From Campylorhamphus procurvoides (Eukaryota; Chordata; Aves; Passeriformes; Dendrocolaptidae): a stretch of DNA of 64,000 nt. The first letter of the stretch is position 1. The number at the start of each line of letters is the position of its first letter. The stretch covers positions 124,001 through 188,000 of the forward strand of contig WBMV01002652.1 in NCBI GenBank assembly GCA_013396655.1, in the 5' to 3' direction. Both the position numbers and the translations under genes were made by a program. Shown here piece by piece: positions 26,128 through 38,994 of the stretch. Below the pieces are notes generated by a model. The model made no database searches and was not told the DNA's origin. It worked only from the letters and a program-made list of their open reading frames with translations.

Positions 26128-28203
26128 TTGTTGAATGCTGTAATTTAAATGCTAGGCACAGCTATTTTGCCTGTGACAGGAAAGTATGAAAATAATTGTA
26201 ATAAGTATTTGTAATAAAGAAACAACAGAGAAATTGCTTTTGAATGGCTCTATGAAAACTAGAACACAAGTCCCAGTGTTACAGATTTACATTGCCTCAG
26301 TTCTTTAACCAGCATGGATATGCAGGCAGAAAGGGTGGTATATTTGCCAATGTAAACAACCAAAAATACACAAAATAAAACAAACAAAAAAATTATCAGG
26401 AATGCTATTCATTACTCTTATTTTTTTTCCCTGCTGCTGAAAAACTTATCAAGTTGAAGCCTTATAACATCTGTCTCAGGAAGTTGACATGCAAAGCAGA
26501 GATGAGTGGCAAAGCCTCTCTGGACTTCGCTCTTATTTCAATTGGAGAACTTCATCACCAGGTCAGGCTTAGCCCTGGCATGAGCCTCTCTTTTGTAGCA
26601 GCTCAGTGCTGGAAGAACTGTCCTTGCAATCTGTCCAGGCTAACCAGGTTTAACTTTTACTTCAACTTGAAGTTGCAGACAGCTCTTTTTGGACTGGGAG
26701 CTGGCTCCTTGTATGTACCTTAGGCAGTACTGGGGACGTTTAGGCGTGTGAGCTAACCTGTATTCACTGTCTGGGGTTGTGAGCAGCTGTGCCAGAGTCC
26801 TACTTACAAAGGTGAGCCTGCAGCTGGGGGTATTTCTCTATATCCAGTTCTAGAACAATGGCTATGTGTGTGTTTAGGTACATCTTAAGTATTTGACAAA
26901 GCATAATCTAAATTTCAGTTTGGGATCTGAGTCTTTATCTTCAGGTAAGTGGCAGCAAGGAGGAAAATAACTAGGAAATTGAGGAGATCATTTTGTTCCC
27001 ACAAATGTATAGTTAGATTGAACTTCAAAGATTTGTGTCAAAAAAAATATAGCATATGCTCAATTTTTGCATAATGCTTAAATTGCAGCAACTTATGAAA
27101 TTGGCATTGTGACTTTTCTCAGAATTTAGTCTTGTAGAATTGGGCTGATCCTGACACAACAGAGATTTCTTCTCTTTTTGCTTTTATTTTTTCCATCTCG
27201 TCTCATGTCATTGGCAATAATTCCTAGTTATTACAGGACACTGTTCTGTTTAGATTGCCAGGCCCATATTAGAAGGCTGATAAGGGTTAGTACAGCCCTC
27301 AAGGAGGTTTACTGTAAGGGGTTAGGTGAATCTTAGATTTCTGTACCTGGAGTGCTTCAATACCTACAGCAGGAACAAAGAATTACTTTATTTGCATATT
27401 TTTTACAGCTGTGTCTTAGGACAGTGAAGCCAGTGACTCCACTAAGATCACAGGCAGTGATCTTCATTCCCATTTTTTATTGTTCAGGGAATTTGGAAGG
27501 GGTTTTATCTTTCCATGTGAAAGGACAGGGTGATATTAGACTTTCTCATCTAGATGCATTAAAGAGAGAAAATAATATAAATTTTAGGTGCTGGGGGATG
27601 TGTGGTTGCCTCCAGGGGCTTTTCTAAATTGGGGAGGGTAAAGGTACAGGCAGTGCAGCAGTGGCAGGTGCTCCTCTGCCTAGAACCTTGTAAGCCCACT
27701 GCCCCACTGTAAGCCAACCTCCATACTTTAGGTTCCTGAGGCCTACTTTATTCCAGGGCTTTTCCCACTCAATTATTGAAATCTTACTGACAAACTTCGT
27801 AACTCATGAAAGAAGATTGCAGATTTGTTTCATATAAGTCAGCTATCAATTTTTTCGCTGTTGTTGCTTTGGCAAGAAGTAAATGAAATCAAGGAATAAG
27901 TCTGCTGCAGAAGCCAAATGAAGGACATCTAAAAAGAAAACAAGGGCTGACTAAAGTTTAGTGATCTGTGCCTGATGAGGCATTATTCATGAGCTTCAGA
28001 CAAAAATTGCCAATCTCCAGTTGTCTAGGTAGCGAATATGTGGTCCACGATATGGCAGAAGTTGTAGGTTGGTGGTTTGGTTTTTTTTCATAGAAGTATA
28101 GCTTTTCTTCCAGTGACAGACAGTCCCAGTGATATCCTGCTCCTCTGCAGAGATGCAAAAACTCCCACCCTGTGCAGATTAACTGAGGGTTTTACTGAGG
28201 AGG

Positions 28204-28874
28204 TGTGCTGATTTAAAGGTAAACTGGCAGAAGAAATGGACCCACCACAAGAGAGCTTGTAAGTCAGAGGTACAATTTAACGAAAAATATTACAATAAAT
28301 ACACTGACACAAAGAGAAAACTGCTTTCAACTCACCAAAACCCGGCAGTATAACCCCGTGTCCTGGGGCACAAGCCCAAAGGGGTTTGTTAGCCCTTGTG
28401 CTGAGACCCGCGTGGTTCCCCCAAGTCCAAAGCGAAAGGAAGTGAAGAACCTGTTGGTGCAGATGATGGCTGTGGTCTGGTCGGGAACAATGGTCGTAGT
28501 CTGGTCAAGAGGGGTGGTTTCCTCCTGTCAAGGTCCTGCTGCTCCTCTGGATCCAACAAGTCATACTCAAAGTCTTCTGAGCCCTGCTTATGTACCCTCA
28601 GGGAGCACCCAGTCCCTCCCCCAGGGTGGGGACTCACACAGTGGGTGATTAACTCTGTGAGTCATGGGGTGTTGTTGAACCATTGATGGCCCATTAGCAG
28701 CCACGCCCCCTCAGGCTGGGTGTGAAGGTGCTAACGACTCCCTGGGCAGCTGCTGCAAATGGTCCATTGTTCTTGGGAAATGAATAGAGGGGGGTAGAAT
28801 ACATAGCTTTGATCACCCCCACACAGTGATAACTGTCCCTTCTGCTGAACTAGGACCGGAGGGGTGGGTGGGAA
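28204..28874 (-). mobile_element. Endogenous retrovirus LTR, antisense
   Basis: About 670 bases flanked on the plus strand by TG at 28204 and CA at 28874. On the minus strand, U3 contains a GC/KLF box (CCACGCCCCC on the plus strand, 28701-28710), an AP-1 site TGAGTCA (28658-28664) and a TATA-like TACATAAG (complement at 28587-28594). Its outer 3' part matches the LTR fragment at 1-173, so both belong to one family. CpG-containing motifs survive in it (ACCCGG, GGTCGG, GGGCAC near GCG), making it look younger than the CR1 fragments. No internal genes flank it: probable solo LTR. No exact target-site duplication was found. The 96- and 82-codon frames over it are incidental. Confidence 0.75.
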
Positions 28875-29469
28875 CATTAATCACTCACTCATTGTCCAGC
28901 ATATGAGTAAAATATTGGTTCCCCTGAAAAGAATCCAAACAGGCCACGTGGCAGCTGGTAATACATGATTTGCTTCAGTAGATATTTGGTTTGCCCAAGA
29001 GAATATTAATGCCCATTTTCAGTGTATATGCAGTCTGTGGGTTGAAATGAGTCTCCTGTAACAAATAACTGAATTTATATACTACTTGCACTAATCTAAT
29101 GTGGCTCAACTTCTTGGACTCTTCTGGATGCTGATAGAGGAGTAGGAAACAGTAAAAACAGCAATACAATTTTCTGCATGTGTGAAAATCACTCAATAGA
29201 CAAAAGAGTAATTTTGCTTAGGAAATGTTATTGAAACACAAACTGCTTCTTTTGTCCATATATATCTATTTGGGGACTATGCTGAGGTATGGGAACATTT
29301 GACTAACTCCTGTGTATCTGTGAAATCAACACAGCTTCCTGGAGCGGCATGGTGTGCAATTCCTTCCTGCAAGTGAGAATTTGGCCCTGGCAGCACAGCA
29401 GGGATGCAGCTTCCAGCACTTCGATACCTAGGAAGAACTGTGGTCTGCCAGTATGGCTTGTTCAACTCA

Positions 29470-29605
29470 CAGAATCATATCCTAGAAGGGTTTGTGTTGG
29501 AAGGGACCTTAAAGCCCATCTCATTCCCACCCCCTGCCATGGTCTGGGACACCTTTCACTAGACCAGGTTGCTCCAAGCCCTGTCCAATCTGGCCTGGAA
29601 CTCAC
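29470..29605 (-). mobile_element. CR1 LINE 3' end, antisense
   Basis: The reverse complement reads as the CR1 3' UTR: a dimer-like GGACAGGGCTTGGAGCAACC block, then CATGGCAGGGGG, then AAGGTCCCTTCCAACAC and the terminal ATTCT-type tail. About 136 bases, 5' truncated as most CR1 copies are, with no coding part. A dead copy. Confidence 0.9.
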
Positions 29606-31247
29606 CCTTTGAATGTGATGTTTTAAAAAGTGTTGATACTCCTGATGATACTCTCTGAGTAAATTAAAAATAGAGCAGATATTCTGACCTGAATATCTGC
29701 ATTTGAGTTTGCTTAGTTGGGATTATTACAGACACCGATGTGCTGTCAGAAGTGGAAGTAGTGCCACAATGTGTCTTGGAGCTGTCTCCACCCTACCACT
29801 GGTACATCTTGAAATGGAATATTTTTAATTAGTTATTAAGTCCAGAGAGTATCTGGATTGGCGTAGTGAACACAATTTGAAAATATCTGTCACCAATGAT
29901 CTGATTTGGGGAGCACTTCAGTGTCAAGATGAATGTTATTATATAATTGTAACAGTAATAATTCAGTCTACCAGCTAGCATGAGAGAAACAGCTTATATA
30001 TCCCATTTATTGGAAGTATTTTTCATCTGCTGTAACCTTAATGTGAATTCTCTCACATAAATGAAGGTGGAGTTACAGATGGAAATACTGCTGAGAGATT
30101 CATATTACAGAAACCCGGCAGTTATTCCACAAAAGAGGTGATTCTCTGCAAAATGCAGAAACCTCCAGATTTGTCAAGACTTTTGAGTGTTTTAGCAGTG
30201 TATTTTTCTCATCATATCTTTGTAGTTCTACATAGTTCTGCCGTGTAGGAATGTAACTGAATCTAGATAAAAACTAACTTAGGAAACAGATTTTGCTTTC
30301 CAACCCTTTTTTCCCCAAAAGACTGCTGTTTTCTTTAGGTCAAAGGAAGGTAGGACTTGGCTCCCATTATGATTTCAGGGTTTCATCAGTCCTGAAAACA
30401 TTTATTGGAAATGTCAGTGATTTTAACAACTTAAGAGCTATCTGAAATTATTTCTTTTTTTCTTCCTTGTAAACCCACTGTAGAACAAAAATGCTGTCCC
30501 ATGGGTCTCATGGTAAGGAGGTTTCAGTTTGTAGACCACACTATTGTGCTGCTTTCTCGGTGATTCCCAATTCCACATTCCTTAATTTACATTACTTTCA
30601 TGTCTATGCTGGACTAATGGGATTTTGCTGCAATTTAGTTTTAATTTTAATTTGGTAAATATCTTCAGTATACTGACTGCTGGCAGTAATCACTGCATGT
30701 GTCACAGACCTTGAGGTTTCCATAGGGATGATGAAATTCCACGTGATTGTTTGCACATGTACTGATAAACCACAGCCCTTCACTAAGCTTGCTTTTTTCT
30801 GGGATTGCTGTAACTATAGCAAGATATCAGATACAACCTGACTTTAGTTGGCTGTTCAGGGCAGGCACCACATCTGAACTTCAAAGCCTGTTTATGGTCA
30901 CTCTGCAGCAGCGTCTACTCCATCTTGCACAGATGTAGTGTACTTTAATACACAATAGTGGTGAGGCAAAATATTCCCAGGGGATATGCTAGACTGATGC
31001 TGATTTACTGAGGTGCAACTTTGGGTGAAAACCAAGCTCTGAATTTACTGCGTGCAGGTTTACAGGCAGAACAACAGGAGATGTGCATTTGCAGGACAGA
31101 AAATTTGAAGAGATATAAACCTGGCTAGGAGTTTGGGAGATGTGGATGCTTGCCTTATTTTAATGAAGCCTGCCAAGCTAATCTCCATGGTAAGGCATTT
31201 TTTTATCCAGCTTCAGACAGCAAAGATTTTACTGGAATAATCCTATC

Positions 31248-31270
31248 TTTTTTTCTTTTTTTTTTTTTTT
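31248..31270. repeat. T-rich homopolymer tract
   Basis: An almost pure T run interrupted by a single C. No adjoining retroposed gene was recognised. Confidence 0.85.
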
Positions 31271-31439
31271 CCCCGGCTGAAAAGATGACAGCGTAGATCA
31301 TAAACACAAAATTATGAATCTTTTAAGAAAGTTGTTCTTAACTTGAATTAAGAAATGAGACAATGAATGTTGTACATCATTTCACCTAAAGCGTGATGCT
31401 ATTAATGATTAGAAAACTAAAAATTCTGATTTCTCTAGC

Positions 31440-32130
31440 GCACCATCCAGGAGGACCTGGCCAGGGGAGTGTCCATGCCTGGCATGCATTCCTAGCACGT
31501 TCAGAATGAAACCATACCAACGTACTTGCTCAGGTGGCTGGGAAGGTTAACAGCATCACAGCTTATACCAGGAATAGTGTGGCCAGCAGGACAAGGACAG
31601 TGACCATCCCCCTGTGCTGGGGACTGGTGAGGCCACACTTTGAATCCTGGCTTCAGTTTTGGGCCCCTCATGACAAGAAAGTCATTGAGAATCTGGGGCA
31701 TATTCAGAGAAGGACAACGGAGCTGGGGAAGGGTCTGAAGCACAAATCTGATGAGGAGCAGCTGAGGATGCTCAGGAGGCTCTGTCTGGAGAAAAGAAGG
31801 TTCAGGGGGACCTCACTCTGCAATTGCCTGAGAGGAGATTGGTGGAGCTCGGTTTCTTCTCCCAGGTAATAGTGACAGAACAATAGGAAATAGCCTCAAG
31901 TTGTACCGAGTGAGGTTTGGATTGGATATTAGGGAAAATCTCTTCACTGAAAAGGCTGTTAAGTCCTGGAACAAGCTGCCCAGAGAAGTGGTGGAGTCAC
32001 CATCCCTGGATGTGTTCAAAAGATTGTGGATGTGGTACCTGGGGACATGGTTTAGTGGTGGACTTGGCAGTGCAGGGTGATGGTTGGACATGATGATCTT
32101 AGCTTTTCCAGCCTAAATGCTTCTAAGATT
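31440..32130 (+). mobile_element. CR1 LINE fragment, ORF2 C-terminal end plus 3' UTR
   Basis: The first bases match the CR1 phrase ATCCAGGAGGACCTGG, then a deletion or disrupted part leads into the ORF2 C-terminal region from about 31527. The 3' UTR follows with characteristic landmarks (ggtttggattggatatta, cttcactgaaaaggctgt, aagctgcccagagaagtgg, tggacatgatgatctt) and ends in ttctaagatt at 32130. The copy is 5' truncated and mutated. It has the same orientation as KCNIP1. Confidence 0.92.
31534..31869 (+). pseudogene. CR1 ORF2 (reverse transcriptase polyprotein) C-terminal remnant
   Basis: The frame carries the CR1 ORF2 C-terminal signature, with LVRPHFES, QFWAPHDKK and HIQRRTTELGKGLKHKSDEE recognisable in order, followed by LCLEKRRFRG. 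It is downstream of the reverse transcriptase catalytic domain, which is absent here. Mutations have altered usual residues and the frame ends early; the Met at the start is not an authentic initiator. Non-functional. Confidence 0.85.
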
Positions 32131-33657
32131 AAATGTACGAACAGAATATCTCCTTATTTAACACATTTTTTGCCTGATACGATTTAACTTGACACTAGCT
32201 GAACTTACCTAGGGGCTCTACTGGCTTCTTTTCTTCTCTTTTGCAAGGCCCTATAGCGAGAAGTGAAATGTGAATCAAAAATAGCTGGTTAACTATCCAC
32301 ATGAGTTACACAGCGGTTTGTGCAGCTGTTCAGTGACCTGAATTGTACATGGTTAGTTTGGCACATTTCTTTGAAGTGCACTAAACCAAAAGAGAGCTCT
32401 CAGATCATCTGAATGTCTTCTCTATCCTCTTTTCCTCCCTAATGCAAACTCACTGACTGTAGAATTGCTTGGAGTTAATTTATGAGTCATCCATTGAAAT
32501 ACCAGATAATTATAATTATTAATAATCTTTAATGCTTCTTGGAACAAACCACCATTGAATTCCTGTCTGTCACTCAGCTTGCTTAGTTTGTATGTTCCAA
32601 CAGTTCCAAGCTGACACTGGATGTGTGAGCAAGGGAGTGAGTACATACCACTCAGCAGCTGGGAGAAATGCCCTTGACATCATGCACACAACCAGATGTG
32701 TTCCCCAGGATATTTCTGCTTGCTTGGTCACAACAGACATCACTCTGAGCCCGTGGGTTTAACTGTATGCTTCCTCTGTAATGTTCAGGGACACTGCAAT
32801 ATGATAGAAATGCTTATGGATGAAGATGAAAATATGGTTTCCTGAGCTTTGGGTCTGTGCATGTACTTGGTATTGGCTGCTTGATGTTCCCTGTAGTGAT
32901 TTTAGCAGTCAAGTGCCCATGTTGTGAATATTGCCATGGCTGCAGTCAGTGCTATCACAGAGCCCATCTGCTGGCCAGGTTATAATATTCCCCTTACACA
33001 GGTCAGTCGTGATCAGGCTTTGTGGTACACAATGTAATGCAGCATCTGCACTGGCCTCACTTCATGCTAACGGAGAAGGCTTTTGGGATCTTGTGTTACT
33101 ACTGTCTGTGAAAATTCCCTTAAAAACCCATCCACTCATTCTGTATGCAAGAGATGCCTTAACACATGACATCCATGTACTACTTTTCAAATGGCATTCT
33201 GTTGTGGTTGTCACAGACCAATGCTGGTGTTCTGCTTCTTAGCCTTCTCTGTGTCCTGACAATTCTGGCTAATATTCCCCAGGGTTTTCTGCTTCAAACC
33301 ATTTTGAAGTTCCTCATGTATAATTTGAAAGGCAAGGCTTCACTTGGCACAACGTTCAAACAAATTTCATGGAGTAATAAATGGCTTTTCATCACCGAAA
33401 AGTGAGTTTTTCCTCCTCGGACATCACTGTACTGGCATCCCGAGAACTAAAGGTTGCAGTTCTTAATTCTTCCACAGGCAACCTCCTCCCAGGTGTCCTT
33501 GGCCATGCCAGACTTGTTCTTACTCTGTGTTGGCTCCACTACCTGGTTTCAGGACTGATCCCTATCCTTCCCCTTCCAGATGGATGCTGTTATGAAATTC
33601 TTCCAGTTTTCTGTTTCCCTATCACTAAATCACACCTTTTACTGTTAACTTGGGTGC
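32131..33657. other. Noncoding stretch between CR1 copies
   Basis: About 1.5 kb with no supported gene or repeat. The open frames here (up to about 100 codons) lack domain features. Confidence 0.55.
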
Positions 33658-33810
33658 TGAAACAGACTTCCCCAGGATAGTGGTCACAGCACCAAGCCTG
33701 ACAGAGTTCAAGAAGCATCTGGATGGTCCTCTTGGGGATGGTCCTATGCAGGGCCAGGAGTTGGACTCGATGACCCTTGTGGGTCCCTTCCAACTCAGTA
33801 TATTCTGTGA
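33658..33810 (+). mobile_element. CR1 LINE 3' end fragment, sense
   Basis: Contains the CR1 3' UTR sequence tgacagagttcaagaagcat, then ggagttggactcgatgaccc and gtgggtcccttccaactca, ending in attctgtga at 33810. About 150 bases, 5' truncated. The wording of the tail suggests a different CR1 subfamily from the 31440 and 38995 copies. Confidence 0.9.
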
Positions 33811-36800
33811 ACTTCCTTGCCAAACAATGTGTTTTGGAGGGCAGTACAGCCATCTCCTGTTTCCTGGCCTCTGCTCAGCTCTGGCCCTTCTGCAAAGTGG
33901 TTCACATGCCTGTTGTTCACCACCTTCCTTTTTATTTTGTTACACCAATGCTGGCAGTCTTTTCTGATCATTTCCAGTCTCTCTAGCCTTCTGCTTGGCT
34001 GTTTCTTGTTGTCACTCTTACGGGGTTCAGCACAGTGTCTGCATTCGCTCCGTCCCACTGGCAGCAGTGCGCCAGGACAACTATGCTTGATGGTCCTGCA
34101 GCATCCCCCCTCGCCTGCCATCCTTGCTGCCCTTCAGGAGAGTGCTGGTGTCTCCCCTATTCTTTAAAGTTTTTATCTGGAAACAGTCTCCCACTATTTA
34201 CAAAAGAGATATTCCCACCAAAGAAATAAACCAGTATCTCTCTCGTGTTTTGTTGAAGTTGTCACTAGAAATGTAAAGTATTCCCTTCCTGAGCTCTCAG
34301 CTATCTGTTTTTGAGTGTGACATCCTTAGGGCAAACTTCAGGTCTGCTTTGTGGAGATCTGCCCAGTTTCATTACTAGAACAAAGAGCCAGCAGACAATA
34401 ATGTAGTTTTATTTTCAGCTCTCACTATGCTGCTTCACATAGGTTGAACAATCCCTGTTCTTTTTTCATTTAATTTCCTTTAAGCACACAAATGTGTATG
34501 TCTGTGCATACCCTTGTGCAGCTGCAGTGGGGACTGTGTTGGTATTTGCAAGAAGAAAGGCCAGAGCTGACCAAGGACATCTGATCTTGGATTCAGGAGA
34601 CTGATGCTTGACTGCTTTCTCTGAGCAATAGGATAAAAAATTCCAGCTTCATTCTCAGGATGCTAAAGAGGAGGAGCACTCCTTATTACTCAGACATCAA
34701 CACCTGGCTTTTTGTGTCTTGTTCGGTGGCATGAAGTGACCATTGCATTTACTTTGTTTGGCTTTGCATAACTGTATTTGCTATACACTCGAAGGCAAGT
34801 GGCTTTCCAACACGTTAATATTGTCACTGCCTTATTTACACAAAAATCTAGATGATCCCAAAGCTTAAAGTCTCATCTATTCCATCTGATTTTTCAGCAT
34901 TATTATTCACTGTCTTTCATATAATGAAAAATGTATTTCCATCAAAATGGAAGGGAGGACCTCTAGCCTTTGAGGTCTGACAAAGCTAGCTAGCATGAGA
35001 ATTTGCTTTGGGCCTGCAAAGGTGCAGAATGAATCTTTTAATAGTTTCTGTTCTTCTATGTTGTCCTTACAGAGAGCAAAATATGTCTCTGAAAACATGC
35101 CCATTTATTATAATGGCTCATGAGAGGAGAAAAAGAGGATGAAACTAGGCTCTTGTGTGTTGTTGCTTTTATGGAGAAGTACTTAAAAAATAGGTGCTGA
35201 AAAAACAATACATATGTGTCAAGTTCTGACTTCATGAAAACATAGAGTAGGGAGACCTATTAAGTCCTTGTGCTGATAAAAGGGTAAATGATGGCCCACA
35301 AAGATCTCCAACCACTTTTTACAGGTATAGACCAGCAAAAAACGGCCTCATCTTGGTGTCTTTGTGATCAAGCTGGTTTCCAGGGAAGGAGTAGGTTGTC
35401 CCACACTGTATCCATTTATCCCTGTAGGTCTTTGCAGTGGCTCTGAGTGTTTGCTCAGCAGGTGGACTTAGTTGTCAGTCTTCTTGCTTTGAACTGGGCC
35501 AATTTCAGTAAGTTAATGATATATTTGCAGAAAAGAAACACGCCTGAAATGTATTGGTTAGCATAGTTGAAACCTGAGCAGTCTAATCAAAGAGTTATTT
35601 TTAGTAATAGCAGAGAAATAAGGGAAAGCAATGACTCCTACTGTGAGAGAAATTGTGCACTTGCCTCTCTCCTGCTTCTTGGAGTCCTGTGGGGTCAGTG
35701 TTGGAGGGACTGCACTATGCAGCCTTGCCAGCACCCCAAGCTGTATGCATGTGGTAGTGATGTTCTTCCTCTTCTCAGTGTCCAACTGGGACTGTTTTTA
35801 TTCTTTTCCTACAATGCTTTTGCACCTTGGTCTTCCTTAGTTGGTCTGTGACTGTGTGGAGTGCTCTTGTCTGGAGCCTCAGCACCAAGATGACCTAAAG
35901 GATGAGTCCATTGACACTGGGGGAATATCTGGAGTGCTCTGGTATGTTGAGATGGATGTGCTATTTGTAACTCCTCCTTCAAGTAAGCAATGACTCCAGA
36001 AATCAGAGTGGTAATGGCTCAGGAAGGCTCCTGCCAGGTCTTCTACAGAGCCTTGGGCTTAAGGTCAGGCAAAGCACTCAACAGAGGATGTTCTGGCACA
36101 GACAGTGGATGACAGCAACTGGTTAAGAATTGCTAAGCAACAGAAACTCTCATTTCATTCACTTAGAAAAAAGATCCTTTTCCTTTTTGCTTTTGACATT
36201 GTGAGGTTTTTTGATTTGGTTTGTTTGTTGTGGTTTGTTTTTTTTTTTTGAGAAGATAGCCAAGTCTCAGTATCTCCTGAACTGCCTTATAAATCACAGG
36301 GAGCTGGAAGAGAGGACGAGCCTCTAGGCAACTTCCACAAGTGGGCTTCAGGTTGCTTCCTGTACAATCAGTGCAAATGCATTTCTCCTGCCTCCCATGG
36401 CTGCCATCCCTCTTGGAGGAATCTGTGCTCAGAGTAACACAGGAGCAACTGTGACTGCACTGCTGGGGACACCCAGCTTGTCAGCATGGATGGAAGTGGT
36501 TTTGTGCCAGAGCACTGGGCAGTAATTGCACAGTGCCAGTGGTCCCCATTATGGATGTTTGACTAGTTTGCAGTCGAGTGAACAGAGCTGAGAGCAGCAG
36601 TCCTGGCATTTCTGTGTCAGTGCTCAAGTGGCATCATCCCAGCTCCCAGTCTGCTACTTGGATGCTTGCTTACTGGAAGGATTCTGTTTATATCCAGCCT
36701 ATAGAGAAACTGCTCTATAAAGTACATGCTCAGTCACCTCTGCCTTAAAGTGAAGCACTTTTTGGGTAAATGTAATATGCTTCCCTGAAACAAGTGATAG

Positions 36801-38994
36801 TTACTAGAATATTAAAAAGGAAAGTCCTTTAGTTTAAAGCACATAGGAACCCTGGCCAGGGTCTTATTCCTAAAATACTCAAAAGGGAAGAGGAATCAGT
36901 CTCTGTTTAGGCTTTCTAAAACAGAACCTATCTGGAAGCACTCAAAGCTGACAGATATGTGGTGAATGACAAAGGTTTGCTATAGACAGGCAGTTTTCAG
37001 GTTTTATTGGTGTTCCTGTTATGTGAGTGATCATTGCTGTACTTTGAGAGACAGAAAAAAATACATCAGAATGAATTTCACCAATGCTCAAAGTTTTAAA
37101 ATCTGGGTCTATCTGAGGCATTTCCTTGCTAATTATGGAGGCACATGTATCCACCTGTGCCTTGCAGGAGAGGATGGCTGATAACCCAGGGGTGTCATCC
37201 CAAGGTAATGGTGCTTAGGGAGGTGGTGTTTTCCTGGCAATGGACCAGATTTCTGCATGATGAAAAAGAAAAAAGATAACCTCCCCCTCTACTTTTCCAT
37301 ATATAACCACAAAAACACCAGAAACGTGTCATTCAGGACAGATACAAAGCAAATGTGGTCTGTCTGCAGTTCACACTAGTAGCAGTCTTTAGTGTGAGGC
37401 AGACCTGATCCTGCATAGGGCGCAGAGCCGTACCAATCCCTGTGACCTTGCTCTTGGGAGATTTCCATCCCACACTGATATCAGCTAGCTGGTGATATGA
37501 CTGAATAATTGAAGATGCTATATTTGCATTTATTAAAAATAATTAACTTCTTTTTCTGACCAAACCTTCTGGCTACATCCAGAATCACTGTCAGCATCTT
37601 ACTGCTTTGCTCTGATGTTTCAGAGTATCACAGACTTTTATTAAAAGCAACCATATAGAGTTATGAGGTGGAAAGAACTCAGGAAGGGGGTCAGTGAACA
37701 GTATTGTCAGTAGACAGATTTTCTATGGTATACAGCAGTGATAAAAGGATGGAACAAGATTTAATGGCTGGCAGACAATAATGATGGGTTAATGGTGACC
37801 AATGGGGATGTATGTGCCCTGCTAAGTGAACTCAGGACAGGGTGTGCACAGGCTTCTGCTGTGGCAGAGGCACACCCTGGTGAGCCCTTTGCTGTATCCG
37901 TGCATGCGTATATGCGTCTGCCAATTGTCTGAGTGACACTTGTGGCCTCTTCCTGTGCGGAGCTCACCTACCTGTTGGGTGATTTTTTGTGGGAAAAAGG
38001 ATGGGTTTAGGCATAGCACCAGCATCGTGAAGTGGTACATACATTCAGCTATGCAAGCAAGCACTTGAGGACTGTGGGGAATCATTCCATTAGAGAGCCC
38101 CACGATTTGCTGTTGGAGTTTCTCCCTGCACTGGGAGGTGAGCAGTGCCCTGGAGTGTTGCAAATCCATCCTCAGGGCTGCAGTCAGGTTCAGCAGAATA
38201 TGGTGTTTCCTTTCCCTGAGGTACTTTTGGTCCTCTGATAGCAGCCTTTATCCAAGATGCTGGCTTAGGTACCCACACAGCTACAACTGTACATTTCACC
38301 ATCACAATCAGTGTTCAGGCAGCTTCTTGACTCTAATGGAAATACTCTGAAAACTATTCAGCTCCTCAGGTAGAGGATGACCATCAGCACTTGTTACCTC
38401 TCAAAATTTTCTTCTCTAGGTTGATAAATTTGTATTATCATCTTTGGGGAAAGAGAATTCCTGCCTGCAGTGGCAAATACCCTAATTCTTTAGTGTTTAT
38501 GATGCTTCTGTTCCTCTGAGATCTTGGTTTTCATCTGTGCGAGAAAGCATCTGCTTTTTGAACTGGTGATTTGGGAATCTCTGCTTATCTGTGCAGGCAC
38601 AGACATGGTCCCTCTTTTCCCCTTTCTTGTATATTTGAGCCATTGAAATAAAAATGCATGTAATGGCTTATCCTTATGATTTCATAGAGATCTGTCAGTA
38701 CTGGTTTCCAGCCAAGACAGATCTTTCTTTTTTCTTTCAAGTTTCAAAGACAACTGAATAGTTACACTTGTCCTCTGCTTTCATATGCCATGCTGTTTCA
38801 AGTAAATAACAGTGCAGCATCAGGAGTGCAATTTTGTCTTCCCAACTTACTTCTTTCTCAGGTATCTCACCTTATGGGCAGACTGACCTGTCACTCCCAG
38901 GCCAAGCTCTTTCTGTGCTGCTGGAATCCAATGTCAGGAGGAATCCTGAAGCCACCTACTTTCAAGGTGCTTTTTGATGTAAGGAGGTTGGATT
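33811..38994. other. Noncoding stretch
   Basis: About 5 kb without a supported exon. It includes a T/G-rich low-complexity tract at about 36205-36250. Overlapping frames of 100-116 codons near 33800-34170 and 37822-38169 have no recognisable domain. Confidence 0.55.

Larger units (their letters stand above)
20740..28203. other. Noncoding stretch between two LTRs
   Basis: About 7.5 kb with no supported exon or RNA gene. It holds a 19-base T homopolymer (20958-20976), AT-rich sequence around 22900-23110, and an imperfect inverted repeat at 26084-26127. The rest is unremarkable single-copy-looking DNA. Confidence 0.6.

Noticed and set aside
28358..28648. Overlapping 96- and 82-codon frames on opposite strands
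   Set aside because: Both lie inside the U3/R part of an LTR, which is noncoding.
37476..37498. Near-palindrome around AGCTAGCT between GATATCA and TGATATGA
   Set aside because: Only about six bases pair on each side with mismatches; expected by chance in 64 kb.
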